Positions 53,409 through 62,921 are shown, counted from the stretch's first letter. The stretch: DNA of 64,000 nt from Paenibacillus gorillae (GCF_000513275.1 NZ_CBVJ010000095.1:1-64000), one strand, 5' to 3'. Notes: a model not told the origin generated them from the sequence alone. Translations and numbers: made by a program.

Positions 53409-54120
53409 ATACACTTCGTTATCTCTCTGACGCCGAACTGAAAACACCATTTAACGAATCGACTTCGCTATTTTGCGAAGCGAGCTGCGCTGTTCTGCCG
53501 TGTACAGCTGCCCTGTTTCCCTACAGCGAACTAAACTTCGCTTTTCGTGAACCTAAGTTCGCCAATAGCGAAATTAGGTTCGCTGTAGCCGCACGTGCCT
53601 TGCAAATCCACCTCTACAGCGAAAGCAGCTTCGCTATTTTGCGAAGCTGCTTCGTTAATTGGTTACTTGGAGCGAAGTGGGAATGTTGCTGTTTATTGCT
53701 ACTTATAGCGAAGCGGGAACTGTTGCTGTTTATTGTTACTTGGAGCAGGCGGTTAAATTTGCTATTAGCATCACCTTAGTTTACTGTGCAAAAGTTTGCT
53801 GTTCATCGTTACTAAGTTCCTGCCACGAAGCTGCTTTTCTGCTCAAATGTAACTAAATCAATGCTGTAACTTTCTACCGCCAACCCTAAACACACTTTAA
53901 CGAACCTGCTTCGCTATTTTGCGAAGCGAGCTGCGCTATTCTGCCGTGTACAGCTGTCCTGTTTTCCTACAGCGAACTAAACTTCGCTTTTCATGAACCT
54001 AAGTTCGCCATTAGCGAAATTAGGTTCGCTGTAGCCGCACATGCCTAGCAAAGCCACCTCTACAGCGAACACAGCTTCGCTATCTTGCGAAGCTGCTTCG
54101 TTAACTGGTTACTTGGAGCG
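53399..54120. repeat. segmental duplication with GCGAA/TTCGC repeats, locus 3
   Basis: The segment starting CCAACCCTAAA at 53399 recurs at 53880, and GGTTACTTGGAGCG ends the copies at 53674 and 54120. Copy 1 (276 bp) has about 34 bp absent from copy 2 (241 bp). Between them and after 54108 lie imperfect repeats of TTACTTGGAGCG-type words. Copy 1 begins in the last codons of the nitrilase gene. No other gene is seen in 53409-54293. Confidence 0.8.
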
Positions 54121-54264
54121 GAGCCGGGACTACAGTTGTTCCAAAGTTACTTGGAGCGGGAGGAGAACTGTTGCCTATCTAATGTTACTTGGTACGGAGC
54201 GAGAACTATCGCTGTTTTAAGTTCCTTAGGAGTGGAGCGAGGAACCATCGCCTGCCGCTTCCAA

Positions 54265-54290
54265 GCAAGGCGGCGCAAGCGCCGCCTCCC
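54265..54290 (-). terminator. possible terminator after rpmG
   Basis: GGCGGCGC-AA-GCGCCGCC perfect stem; on the minus strand it is followed only by TTGCTTGG, a weak U run. Confidence 0.45.
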
Positions 54291-54293
54291 GCA

Positions 54294-54443
54294 TTACCTG
54301 GTCTCGCGGTGCAGCGTGACGCGCTTGAGGCGCGGACTGTATTTGCGGAGCTCCAAACGCTCCGGCGTTGTCCGTTTGTTTTTCGTCGTCGTGTAGTTGC
54401 GGTCGCCAGTTTCGGTGCACGCAAGCGTTACAGTTACTCTCAT
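54294..54443 (-). CDS. rpmG: ribosomal protein L33, cysteine-poor (zinc-independent) form
   Basis: A 49-residue protein, [20 protein letters not shown]...[20 protein letters not shown]...HRETR. It matches L33 but the zinc Cys pairs are lost: the first CxxC reads CTET and the second region reads KYSP. Such copies replace the zinc L33 during zinc limitation in Bacillus (RpmGC role). It follows the COG0523 GTPase gene by 15 bp, with a nearly perfect anti-16S match (AAGGAGGTGACC) before ATG, and both lie behind Zur boxes. Confidence 0.9.
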   Translation of the reverse strand: MRVTVTLACTETGDRNYTTTKNKRTTPERLELRKYSPRLKRVTLHRETR

Positions 54444-54458
54444 GGCTGGGTCACCTCC

Positions 54459-55667
54459 TTATTGCAGCGCATAGGCTTCGTCCGGTACGGTTGGGAACGG
54501 ATCGGACAGCTTGCTCCAATCGCTCCCCATCTCATCCTCGCTCAGCAAGCAGTCATCAAGCGAAGCTTCGAGCTCCGGCCGGTTCAATCCGATACCGATC
54601 AGCACAACCTTGTTCATCCGATCACCGTACTCCGGATGCCATTGCTGGGCCAACTCCTGCTCTTCCGCCAGCAATTGAAGCTTTTCTTCTTCTGGCAGTG
54701 CATCCGCCCACAAGCCCGCAGGCCCGAATTGAATGGACGGCCCGGCTTGGCTCAAGCTTTGCGCATGCCGGCTGCGTGAAGCCAGCCATACGATCCCTTT
54801 CGCCCGGACGACATCCTCCGGCCATTGCTCCATCCATTTCATCAAACGCCCTGGATGGAAAGGTTTGACCCGTTGATAGACGAAGGAAGAAATGCCGTAC
54901 TCCTCTGTCTCCGGTGTATGCACCGGTGATTCCAGTTCTTTAATCCAACCCGCCGAGCGGCTGGCCGCCTCAAAATCAAATAAACCGGTATTCAATATTT
55001 CCGATGGCGTTACCTGGCCCTTTACCGTCCGGATCAGTTTGGCGCGAGGCTGGAGCGTACGCAATACGCCCTCAAGCTCCTCCAGCTCTTCCTCACCGAC
55101 CATGTCGCATTTGTTCAACAGCAGCACGTCGCAAAACTCAATCTGGTCAATCAGCAAATCAACTACCTCTCGCACATCATCCTCACCCACTGCCTGATTA
55201 CGATCCAGCAGCGTTTCTCCCGAAGAATAATCATGCCAGAACCGATAAGCGTCTACGACGGTCACCATGCTATCGAGCCTGCACCATTGTGTAAGGTCGA
55301 TGCCTTGCTCCTGATCAATATAGGTGAAGGTTTGAGCCACCGGCACCGGCTCCCCGATCCCCGTCGATTCGATCAGGATATAATCGAAGCGGCCTTCCTT
55401 CGCCAGCCTTTCCACTTCGCGGAGCAGATCCTCTCTCAGCGTGCAGCAGATGCAGCCGTTCGACATCTCCACCAGCTTCTCGTCGGTACGCGACAAACCG
55501 CCGCCATTTTTCACAAGTTCAGCATCGATGTTGACCTCGCTCAAATCATTGACGATGACCGCTACCTTCATACCGTCCCGATTATGAAGCACATGATTTA
55601 AAATCGTCGTTTTACCGGCTCCCAAATAGCCGCTTAATACCGTTACCGGAATTTTGTTCGTTGTCAT
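54459..55667 (-). CDS. COG0523 (CobW-like) GTPase, zinc metallochaperone type
   Basis: G3E GTPase of 402 residues. Walker [11 protein letters not shown], the zinc-binding CxCC motif in [14 protein letters not shown], switch ESTGIGEP, base recognition NKCDMVG, and a C-terminal CobW_C domain ([17 protein letters not shown]) follow. In Bacillus the Zur-regulated members supply zinc to proteins when zinc is low (ZagA/YciC type). The ATG at 55667 is preferred over 55706 since GAGGTGG precedes it. Cotranscribed with rpmG. Confidence 0.9.
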   Translation of the reverse strand: MTTNKIPVTVLSGYLGAGKTTILNHVLHNRDGMKVAVIVNDLSEVNIDAELVKNGGGLSRTDEKLVEMSNGCICCTLREDLLREVERLAKEGRFDYILIESTGIGEPVPVAQTFTYIDQEQGIDLTQWCRLDSMVTVVDAYRFWHDYSSGETLLDRNQAVGEDDVREVVDLLIDQIEFCDVLLLNKCDMVGEEELEELEGVLRTLQPRAKLIRTVKGQVTPSEILNTGLFDFEAASRSAGWIKELESPVHTPETEEYGISSFVYQRVKPFHPGRLMKWMEQWPEDVVRAKGIVWLASRSRHAQSLSQAGPSIQFGPAGLWADALPEEEKLQLLAEEQELAQQWHPEYGDRMNKVVLIGIGLNRPELEASLDDCLLSEDEMGSDWSKLSDPFPTVPDEAYALQ

Positions 55668-55712
55668 CACTGCCACCTCAATCTTCTTATTATCGTTCTG
55701 CACCATTCAACA

Positions 55713-55731
55713 AAGCGTAATAATTACGATT
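55713..55731. promoter_or_regulatory. Zur box 1
   Basis: Palindrome CGTAAT-A-ATTACG (55716-55728) with flanking A/T, matching the Bacillus Zur consensus TCGTAATNATTACGA except the first arm base. It lies 46 bp upstream of the GTPase start. Confidence 0.85.
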
Positions 55732-55782
55732 ATGCACCGTAAAAAAATCTGACTCGTCAGCCAGATACTTGCCGCTTTGTTA

Positions 55783-55801
55783 AATCGTAATAATTACGTT
55801 T
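55783..55801. promoter_or_regulatory. Zur box 2
   Basis: A second CGTAATAATTACG (55786-55798), with the AAATCG arm; 70 bp from the first. Two boxes suggest tight or graded zinc control. The rest of the gap 55802-56103 shows nothing clear apart from an AT-rich stretch before 56104. Confidence 0.85.
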
Positions 55802-56103
55802 AACGATAGTATACGGTCTCTATCCTTCTTCGTCAACTCGAATTGCTTCGACCTTGCAATCAGCAAGCAATAACTGCTGCTTTGCAATCCGCAGCATCAC
55901 AGCCCTCCCCCACCGGGCAGCACAAATCTGATTGTTGGAACTCGCTGCTTCTTCCATTTCTCCTCATGTCGTAATATCATAGTATCAAAGTCATGAATTC
56001 GCACTAAAAATAAAGATTTAAATATGTTAGATTAAACATGTTGTCATATTTTTATAGTGATTATAACCATTAAATAATCGAACCTACGAGGAGTGAGCAA
56101 GTT

Positions 56104-57108
56104 ATGCTTCGCATTGGAAAAATAAGCTATTGGCATGTCCATGCTTGGGATTATACGAAACAAGCCCAAGAGCACCCGGACACTGAAATCGTTGCCGTAT
56201 GGGATGAGCTCCCTGCCCGCGGAGAAGAGGCTGCTGCCAAACTGAATGTCCCTTTCTATGCCGACCTGAATGAAATGCTGGGGCGCGACGATATTGATGC
56301 AGTTATTGTAGACGCGCCAACCTCGATGCACGAAGAGGTCATGACGGCCGCAGCAAAAGCCGGAAAACATATTTTTACGGAAAAAGTAGTTGCACCTACG
56401 CTTAAAGAAGTAAACGCTGTCTTAAATGAAGTGAAGGCCAGCCAAGTGAAGCTGACTGTGTCGCTTCCGCGATTGAATGACAGCTATACGCTCGCTATAC
56501 GCGACGTTCTGAAGCAAGGTTTACTCGGACAGGTTACGCTCGTTCGCGCCCGTCTTTCTCATAACGGGGCAACAGCCGACTGGCTGCCAGAGCATTTCTA
56601 TAATTTGGAGCAATGCGGAGGCGGAGCGCTTATCGATCTCGGTTGCCACCCGATGTATTTGGCCAGACTGTTCCTGAATGAGCTTCCCGAGCAAGTATCC
56701 GCTCAATTCAGTTATATAACCGGCAAAGACGTTGAGGATAACGCTGCTGTACTGCTGAAAACGGCTTCCGGAGCGGTTGGCATCGTCGAGGCGGGCTTCG
56801 TCAACGACCATTCGCCATTCACGCTTGAAGTACATGGCACCAAAGGCTCGCTATTGTACGGAACTCCGCAAGACAAGCTGTTGCTTCGCTCCTCCCTTGC
56901 AACTGGCAATGCTGCCGAGCAATGGACGGAAATCCCGCTTCCTGACCGCCGGGAAAGCGCCTTTGACCAATGGGTTCGCCATATTCAAGAAGACACAACA
57001 GCGGATGAGAACATTGCTTTGGCGGTTGATCTGACGAAGCTGATGGAAGCTGCGAATCTGGCAGCCAAGGAACAACGCAACGTTCGCCTCGACGAGCTGG
57101 AAGGCTAA
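56104..57108 (+). CDS. Gfo/Idh/MocA family oxidoreductase
   Basis: NAD(P)-dependent sugar or inositol-type dehydrogenase of 334 residues. It starts MLRIGKISYWHVHAWDY with a degenerate nucleotide loop, then TEIVAVWDE, the family EKP-like motif as TEKVVAP, and the catalytic His region GGGALIDLGCHPMYLARL. EKP is replaced by EKV, a change in the catalytic Lys-containing motif worth noting. RBS GAGGAGTG. First of a run with an AraC regulator and a second Gfo/Idh/MocA gene. Confidence 0.85.
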   Translation: MLRIGKISYWHVHAWDYTKQAQEHPDTEIVAVWDELPARGEEAAAKLNVPFYADLNEMLGRDDIDAVIVDAPTSMHEEVMTAAAKAGKHIFTEKVVAPTLKEVNAVLNEVKASQVKLTVSLPRLNDSYTLAIRDVLKQGLLGQVTLVRARLSHNGATADWLPEHFYNLEQCGGGALIDLGCHPMYLARLFLNELPEQVSAQFSYITGKDVEDNAAVLLKTASGAVGIVEAGFVNDHSPFTLEVHGTKGSLLYGTPQDKLLLRSSLATGNAAEQWTEIPLPDRRESAFDQWVRHIQEDTTADENIALAVDLTKLMEAANLAAKEQRNVRLDELEG

Positions 57109-57172
57109 TAAATAAAATCTGGCATTCGCACATGATACATGATGGATGGCTTAACTGACAGGAGGGGTCGAC

Positions 57173-58123
57173 ATGGCAAGCTTTCCTTATGAGGATATGC
57201 GGGAGCGGCCGGATGCGCTGGAGCGTCTGGATTTGCGGATCAAATGGGGGCAATACGATATCCATGTGCTTCGCTTTCATCTGACGACGTTTCAGGCGGG
57301 GCGAGTCATCAGCTTTCATAAGCATGCGGAGTTCGAGCTGCATTATATCCCGCAAGGCAAAGGAAAAGTGATTCTTGTCGACCAGGAGTACCCGTTAAAA
57401 TCCGGCATGTTCTACCTGACTGGCCCTGACGTTATGCACTATCAGGAAGCGGATGCCAGCGAAGCGATGGAAGAGCTCTGCCTCCATGTCGATATTATTG
57501 ACCGTACCGAGGGAGGGAACGACGATCCCTCCTCCTACGACGATTGGGAAGCGGCAGAGGCTCGTGATTGCATCACCAAGCTGAAATCACTGCCGCTTTA
57601 TCCGGCCAAAGATATCCATCAGGCGATGCCTTACTTTTTGCAGGCATATCAAGCCTGCAGCGATAATTTTACCGGCAGCTATACGACGGTCAAGCAATCG
57701 GTCATTCAGATTTTGCTTCGCTCAGTCCGGGCGTACGATGCCTCGAAGGAGCATAAGCATTTTCCGATGCGGGATATGAAGGCGTACCGGTTCCGGCTGG
57801 CGATGGAGCATATTCATGCCAATTATGATGGAGCGATAACACTTGAGGATGTCGCGGACCGGCTTAATTTGAGCACCCGCCATATCCAGCGCTTGTTCAA
57901 GGAGCTGCATGACGGTCAAACCTTCAGCCGGATTCTGGAGGATATTAGGCTGGAGGCAGTTTGCCGGGCGCTGCTGGAAACGAATCAATCGGTTGAGCAG
58001 ATCGCCAAAGGAACAGGCTTCACCGGCGGCAACTATCTCCATGCCGTGTTCCGCAAGAAGTTCGGGCTCACCCCTACGGAATACCGGAAACAGCATGAAC
58101 AGCAGCCGCTGTCTGTGAAATAA
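57173..58123 (+). CDS. AraC family transcriptional regulator with cupin sensor
   Basis: Regulator of 316 residues. A cupin (about 40-110: RVISFHKHAEFELHYIPQGKGKVILVDQEYPLKSGMFYLTGPDVMH) and C-terminal AraC HTH motifs (AITLEDVADRLNLSTRHIQRLFKELHDGQTFSRIL; SVEQIAKGTGFTGGNYLHAVFRKKFGLTPTEYRK). RBS AGGAGGGG. It sits between two dehydrogenase genes and likely controls them in response to a sugar-like ligand. Confidence 0.87.
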   Translation: MASFPYEDMRERPDALERLDLRIKWGQYDIHVLRFHLTTFQAGRVISFHKHAEFELHYIPQGKGKVILVDQEYPLKSGMFYLTGPDVMHYQEADASEAMEELCLHVDIIDRTEGGNDDPSSYDDWEAAEARDCITKLKSLPLYPAKDIHQAMPYFLQAYQACSDNFTGSYTTVKQSVIQILLRSVRAYDASKEHKHFPMRDMKAYRFRLAMEHIHANYDGAITLEDVADRLNLSTRHIQRLFKELHDGQTFSRILEDIRLEAVCRALLETNQSVEQIAKGTGFTGGNYLHAVFRKKFGLTPTEYRKQHEQQPLSVK

Positions 58124-58166
58124 GTCCACATTTTATATAACAACTACTATTAGGAGGTATTTTACT

Positions 58167-59246
58167 ATGTCTAAAGTTTACAAGCTTGCTATTATCGGCT
58201 GCGGCGGCATCGCCAACGGCAAACATTTGCCAAGCCTGAGCAAATTGAACAATGTTGACATCGTCGCATTCTGTGACATCGTTGAGGAGCGCGCAACAGA
58301 AGCTGCTTCCAAATACGGCGCTGAAGGCGCACGTGTCTACACGGATTACACCGAACTGCTCAAAGATTCCTCTATCGAAATCGTGCATGTATGTACGCCA
58401 AACGACTCGCATGCTGACATCTCCATCGCTGCTCTTGAAGCTGGCAAGCATGTCATGAGCGAGAAGCCGATGGCAAAAACAGCCCATGATGCAAAACGGA
58501 TGCTAGAAGCAGCAGAGCGCACGGGCAAAAAGCTGACCGTCGGCTACAACAACCGTTTCCGCTCCGACAGCCTGCATCTGAAAGCGGTTTGCGAATCCGG
58601 CGAGCTGGGCGACATTTACTTCGCGAAAGCGCATGCGATCCGCCGCCGTGCCGTTCCGACTTGGGGCGTATTCCTCGACGAAGAAAAACAAGGCGGAGGC
58701 CCGTTGATCGATATCGGTACGCACGCGCTTGACCTGACGCTTTGGATGATGGACAACTACAAGCCGAAGGTTGTACTGGGCACAGCCTATCACAAGCTTT
58801 CGCAGCGCGAGAATGCCGCTAATGCTTGGGGACCTTGGGACCCGGCGAAGTTTACGGTAGAAGATTCTGCTTTCGGCATGATCGTAATGGAAGACGGCGC
58901 GACCATCTCGCTGGAATCCAGCTGGGCGCTTAATACGCTAGAAGTGGATGAAGCGAAATGTACCCTCTCTGGTACTGAAGGCGGCGCGGACATGAAAAAC
59001 GGCCTGCGCATCAATGGCGAGAAGCATAGCCGTCTCTTCACGACTGACGTCGATCTGAGTGCTGGCGGCGTTGCCTTCTACGAGGGCAGCTCGGAGAACC
59101 CTGCTGATCTGGAAATGAAGCTGTGGATCAAAGCGATTGACGAAGATACCGAGCCAGTCGTTACGCCGCAGCAAGCTTTCGTCGTCTCGCAAATTCTTGA
59201 AGCAATCTATGAATCGGCGAAAACAGGCAAAGCGGTATACCTGTAA
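58167..59246 (+). CDS. Gfo/Idh/MocA family oxidoreductase
   Basis: Dehydrogenase of 359 residues, paralogous to the first. NAD motif LAIIGCGGIANGKHLPSL, EKPMAKTAHDAKRML with the catalytic Lys of EKP, and GGGPLIDIGTHALDLTLWMM (catalytic His) show an intact active site. RBS AGGAGG. The gene follows the AraC gene by 43 bp, so the three genes are likely one transcript for oxidation of a cyclitol or modified sugar. Confidence 0.88.
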   Translation: MSKVYKLAIIGCGGIANGKHLPSLSKLNNVDIVAFCDIVEERATEAASKYGAEGARVYTDYTELLKDSSIEIVHVCTPNDSHADISIAALEAGKHVMSEKPMAKTAHDAKRMLEAAERTGKKLTVGYNNRFRSDSLHLKAVCESGELGDIYFAKAHAIRRRAVPTWGVFLDEEKQGGGPLIDIGTHALDLTLWMMDNYKPKVVLGTAYHKLSQRENAANAWGPWDPAKFTVEDSAFGMIVMEDGATISLESSWALNTLEVDEAKCTLSGTEGGADMKNGLRINGEKHSRLFTTDVDLSAGGVAFYEGSSENPADLEMKLWIKAIDEDTEPVVTPQQAFVVSQILEAIYESAKTGKAVYL

Positions 59247-59257
59247 GCCATAATAAA

Positions 59258-59312
59258 AAAGAAAGCCGTTCCGGCGGGTCCCCATGACCTATTTCCGGAA
59301 CGGCTTCTTTAT
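59258..59312. terminator. bidirectional terminator
   Basis: AAGAAAGCCGTTCCGG pairs with CCGGAACGGCTTCTTT; ends both the dehydrogenase transcript and the convergent acetyltransferase gene. Confidence 0.85.
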
Positions 59313-59332
59313 TTCACACACTGTCTGCCTAT

Positions 59333-59890
59333 TTAAGAATTCATTATTTTTGCAGGGTTTCCCCCAACGATAACATTGTCGGGCACGTCTTTGGTCACTA
59401 CTGCACCGGATGCGATAACGGCATTGTCCCCAATCTTCACGCCCGGATTAATAATCGCCCGCCCGCCGAGCCATACATCGTTTCCGATCGTAACCGGCTT
59501 GCCCAGCTCCGCCCCAGAGGCGCGTATACCAGCGTCCAGCGGAAGGGTGGCAGTATAAATATGAACGCCCGGCGAGAGCAAGCAATTATGACCAATCCGA
59601 ACCTCGCATACGTCTAAAATCACACAATCAAAGTTGGCGTAAAACCCGTCGCCAATATGAATATTGTAGCCGTAATCACAGCGGAAGGTCGGCTGTACAT
59701 ACAGGTTAGAACCGGCCGAGCCAAACAGCTCCTTGAGCAATGCTGTACGCCGGTCATTCTCCGACTCCAGCGATTGATTGTAGAGACGCAGCAGCCGGCT
59801 GGCGTTTTGCCGGTCCAGCACTAGCTGCGGATCAGTGGCATGATAGAGCTCGCCGCTCCTCATCTTTTCTTTTTCCGTTCTCGACTCCAT
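59333..59890 (-). CDS. sugar O-acetyltransferase (maltose acetyltransferase type)
   Basis: Left-handed beta-helix acetyltransferase of 185 residues. N-terminal Mac domain ([31 protein letters not shown]) followed by hexapeptide repeats ([73 protein letters not shown]) with catalytic His in PGVHIYTAT. It acetylates sugars such as glucose or maltose using acetyl-CoA; the natural substrate is unsure. Confidence 0.9.
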   Translation of the reverse strand: MESRTEKEKMRSGELYHATDPQLVLDRQNASRLLRLYNQSLESENDRRTALLKELFGSAGSNLYVQPTFRCDYGYNIHIGDGFYANFDCVILDVCEVRIGHNCLLSPGVHIYTATLPLDAGIRASGAELGKPVTIGNDVWLGGRAIINPGVKIGDNAVIASGAVVTKDVPDNVIVGGNPAKIMNS

Positions 59891-60024
59891 TTCGTCGCTT
59901 CCTCTCCTCCGTGTTCAAGCAGCCCAACTGGGCCTTTGCACTAGTTTTGTTCAAAACCATGCTGCTTAAACGTGAATCGGAGATAGCAGAAGGATCTGCT
60001 TCCTAGCAGGGAGGCTATACTCAT

Positions 60025-60960
60025 TTATCTTAAACCGACATAATCGAATCGATTGCCGGCCGCTTCTCTTACAAGCAGGATTAACTCACGGATCGCCAGC
60101 GACTCTGCCTGATAGGCATCCTGCAGCAGCCTTATTCGCAGCGCCGTCGATTCACTTGCGCAGACACGCTCCATAAGGCCGGCAAGTGTCCGGTAATGCG
60201 CCGCCGCCTTCCCTGCTTCTCTCCATTCCTCTTCCACTTCAGCCATATAATCGGCTAAATCCCGCTTCGCCGCAGCCAGCCATTTCAGCGTTATCTCTGC
60301 TCCGTCAGCATCATAATCACCGCTTGCCAGCGCATCAAGGATCGCTTGGTATACTTCGCCGCCACAGGCGTATTCCTCACGCGGCAGCATCAGTTCATGC
60401 TCCTCCCATTTATAGATAGCCTGCAGAAAGGACTCCTTATACACCGCTGCCGGATCGAGCTTCATTCCTTCTTCCAGCACTTGCAAATGATAGTAAGGAG
60501 GAGAACCATATTCATCATATGGAAGCTGCTGAACATCGTCATGGATGCCGTCTTTGTAATAAATACGCTTTGCTTCATCGTTATAACCACAGGCAACAAC
60601 AAATCTGTCCCGCCAAAAGATAGCCGGAGTACCGCAGTCAATGGAAGCTTTAATTCGCCCGATGACATATTCACGGTAGAGCGGAAAGGTCGGCAAGAAC
60701 GTAAATCCGGCATATTGCGATGAAGTTACGCCGATCAGGTCCGCCGCGAGAAAATTTTCCGCCATCCAATTGTAAGCGGTCGATGATTCAGGCTTTAACT
60801 GCCGGTGAACCGATTGCCGGAAGCCAAAGGCCGTCATGCCTGCCAGCATCGCTTTGCTCCGCGTAAACCACCCTTGATGCTGCAGCACCGCATGAAAAGC
60901 GTCGATATACGACCTTGATTCTACTTTCATTCCAATAGGGCTCAAAAGCCGGTCCGCCAT
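60025..60960 (-). CDS. BtrH-like protein, second paralogue
   Basis: Unrecognised by name, but the order and length (311 residues) fit BtrH_N plus DUF4872-like proteins. The first half carries ESRSYIDAFHAVLQHQGWFTRSKAMLAGMTAFGF and RFVVACGYNDEAKRIYYKDG, placed as the cysteine and His regions of a papain-like fold, yet no Cys or His stands there, so it is probably not a hydrolase. The second half is alpha-helical, with EEYACGGEVYQAILDALASGDYDADGA. It follows the first paralogue by 15 bp (GGGGGAGAGAG before ATG). Function unknown. Confidence 0.7.
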   Translation of the reverse strand: MADRLLSPIGMKVESRSYIDAFHAVLQHQGWFTRSKAMLAGMTAFGFRQSVHRQLKPESSTAYNWMAENFLAADLIGVTSSQYAGFTFLPTFPLYREYVIGRIKASIDCGTPAIFWRDRFVVACGYNDEAKRIYYKDGIHDDVQQLPYDEYGSPPYYHLQVLEEGMKLDPAAVYKESFLQAIYKWEEHELMLPREEYACGGEVYQAILDALASGDYDADGAEITLKWLAAAKRDLADYMAEVEEEWREAGKAAAHYRTLAGLMERVCASESTALRIRLLQDAYQAESLAIRELILLVREAAGNRFDYVGLR

Positions 60961-60975
60961 CTACTCTCTCCCCCT

Positions 60976-61938
60976 TTATCTTGGAGCATGAGCGCCCCAT
61001 CTCGGTAAAATGTGCTGCTCTGGCTTATCATTGTCGGCACATACTTTACGAATATGCTCCATCGCCGCATGCTCAAGCGGCTCTGCTGCCGCCAAATATT
61101 CCGCTTCCGCAGTGAAGCTTCGGGCACCATTCTCCGCAGGTGCCAGCTCCGTCAGCTCCGCATATTTCGTATAAGCCGTCTTTAGTTCGGGCAGCAGTTG
61201 TATCGCAGCAGCCAAATAATCTCTAATCTCCCTTCTCGCATACCAGAAGGTATCGATAATGTATCTGGCTCCGCCCTCATCGAAATCTCCGCTCTTTAAT
61301 CCGTCCAGCAAATAAGTATAAGCAAGCTTGCCGGAAGCGATCTCCCGGTCGGGCAGCGTTTTGAACGGCGTGTCCCAATCCTCCACCGCTAGCCGCAATG
61401 ACCCCAGCACTATCGTCTCTACCGGCACTTCAACCTTGTCCCCGATCCAGTGAACACTCCAGAACGGAGTGAAATTAAGCCCAAAATTGTCATACAGCAC
61501 AATCTGATCCTCGGCGTTCCAGCCGTCCTGTACGAAAAAAATGCCGTCCTCATCGTCATAGCCGCGAATGACGCCAAATTCCGGTATCCAGTAAATAACG
61601 CCGATGCCTCTGTCCAGGGTTTCCTTCACGCCTTGCACAGCATCAAGCTGGTACCTGCGAAAAGTCTCATGTCTAGTGCGGCCGCCGTCGGATTGGGTGA
61701 AAATAGCCAAGTTGTCAATCGCGCGATGATGCTCGGTTCCAAACTGTCCGTAGGCCGACACCGACATTGGAAGCAGCCGTTTATGAACGCTAAATTTAAA
61801 CGCCAGTCCGCTCAAGCCCGACAGCCACGTCTTGGAGCCGTCGAACAGTCCGGCTCCTGTCAGCACAGCGTAAAGACTGTCCGTGAATGCCTTGGATTCC
61901 CGCTTCATCGGCATATTTTCCAAATAAACGCGCGTCAT
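60976..61938 (-). CDS. BtrH-like protein, first paralogue
   Basis: Protein of 320 residues related to the next gene across its length: MKRESKAFTDSLYAVLTGAGLFDGSKTWLSGLSGLAFKF; GVIRGYDDEDGIFFVQDG; AYTYLLDGLKSGDFDEGG. As there, the expected catalytic Cys and His of a papain-like fold are absent. The frame could extend to 62196, but the ATG at 61938 overlaps the WYL gene stop in ATGA and begins at conserved sequence, so it is taken as the start. Function unknown; a ligand- or peptide-binding role is speculation. Confidence 0.72.
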   Translation of the reverse strand: MTRVYLENMPMKRESKAFTDSLYAVLTGAGLFDGSKTWLSGLSGLAFKFSVHKRLLPMSVSAYGQFGTEHHRAIDNLAIFTQSDGGRTRHETFRRYQLDAVQGVKETLDRGIGVIYWIPEFGVIRGYDDEDGIFFVQDGWNAEDQIVLYDNFGLNFTPFWSVHWIGDKVEVPVETIVLGSLRLAVEDWDTPFKTLPDREIASGKLAYTYLLDGLKSGDFDEGGARYIIDTFWYARREIRDYLAAAIQLLPELKTAYTKYAELTELAPAENGARSFTAEAEYLAAAEPLEHAAMEHIRKVCADNDKPEQHILPRWGAHAPR

Positions 61939-62846
61939 CCTTCTACCTCCCCGTTTAATCGATTCAGTACACTGCCGCATCTGGCTTGCAGCTTTTCCCG
62001 AAGCCATTTCGGAGCGAGCAGCGCACTCCAAGAGCTTGTCATTAAATGCCGGAGAAATGCCTCCGTATCGTAAAATTCGATTTCGTATAGATCGGACGAA
62101 TCCGCAGACGGCTTTGCCGCAAACCCGCCCCATGACGGACCGGGCTGCTGTTGAAGCTTTATTTTCGCCGTAAAGGGCTGCTGGACCGGCCGCCAAGGTT
62201 CATCGATAGGATAGGCTTTTACCGGCACGGCCCCAATGCTCCGTTTGGACTGCTCGGCGAGTTCGATTTGTTCGATGGCGCCAAGGCGGATCATCCGCTG
62301 CTTCTGATTATGCTCGCAATAGGAGGCGACATAATCGATGTTGTAGCGGGATTCGAATTTGACCGGATAGACGCGCAGCCGCTCGCCCTCATATAGGAGA
62401 TCGACCGCGCACTCTTTCTTTATCGCGTCCGATAGAAGCAAAACGCTCTGCATCAGCTTTGGATTAAATTCAAAAACAGGCAGTCGTTTATCGCCGGAAT
62501 CGTCCTCCGCATCCGTGAAGCGTTCCAGCAAATAAGCGATTCGATTCGCCGCATCCGCATTGTCATAGTCGTATTGCCGGTAACGATGAATCAGAAACCG
62601 TAATATCCGTTTTTCGTCCTCGGTCATATACAGGTGGGGAAGAATATAGGTCTGCTCCTCGTACATATAGCCCCGATGCTTGGCGATATAAGCGAGCGGC
62701 GCCCGCAGCGTAATGTTCATATATTCAATATCCCGCTGAGCTTGGCGTTTCGATATTTCAAACTTCTCCGCAAGCTGACTGCTGTTCGGATAGCGGCTTT
62801 CCCTTATTTGCTGATCGAACCACTGAATCCGGTGCATATTGCTCAA
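61935..62846 (-). CDS. WYL domain transcriptional regulator
   Basis: Regulator of about 303 residues. N-terminal HTH_11 (NSSQLAEKFEISKRQAQRDIEYMNITLRAP) and a WYL-type ligand domain (LRVYPVKFESRYNIDYVASYCEHNQKQRMIRLGAIEQIELAE), where the classic Trp-Tyr-Leu is replaced by DYVASYC. The C-terminal WCX region follows. The frame begins at ATG 62852, three bases from GGAGG; a TTG at 62846, nine bases away, is a better start. Head of a three-gene operon with two BtrH-like proteins. Confidence 0.83.
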   Translation of the reverse strand: MSNMHRIQWFDQQIRESRYPNSSQLAEKFEISKRQAQRDIEYMNITLRAPLAYIAKHRGYMYEEQTYILPHLYMTEDEKRILRFLIHRYRQYDYDNADAANRIAYLLERFTDAEDDSGDKRLPVFEFNPKLMQSVLLLSDAIKKECAVDLLYEGERLRVYPVKFESRYNIDYVASYCEHNQKQRMIRLGAIEQIELAEQSKRSIGAVPVKAYPIDEPWRPVQQPFTAKIKLQQQPGPSWGGFAAKPSADSSDLYEIEFYDTEAFLRHLMTSSWSALLAPKWLREKLQARCGSVLNRLNGEVEG

Positions 62847-62921
62847 TGGCATTCCCCTCCGGAAAAATATTACTTTTCCTTATTACACCATCTGAATCGA
62901 AAATTGCGCAACAGTCCCATT

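Noticed and set aside
54206-54424. Minus-strand frames overlapping rpmG
   Set aside because: They are out-of-frame readings of the L33 gene, whose 49-residue product matches the family.
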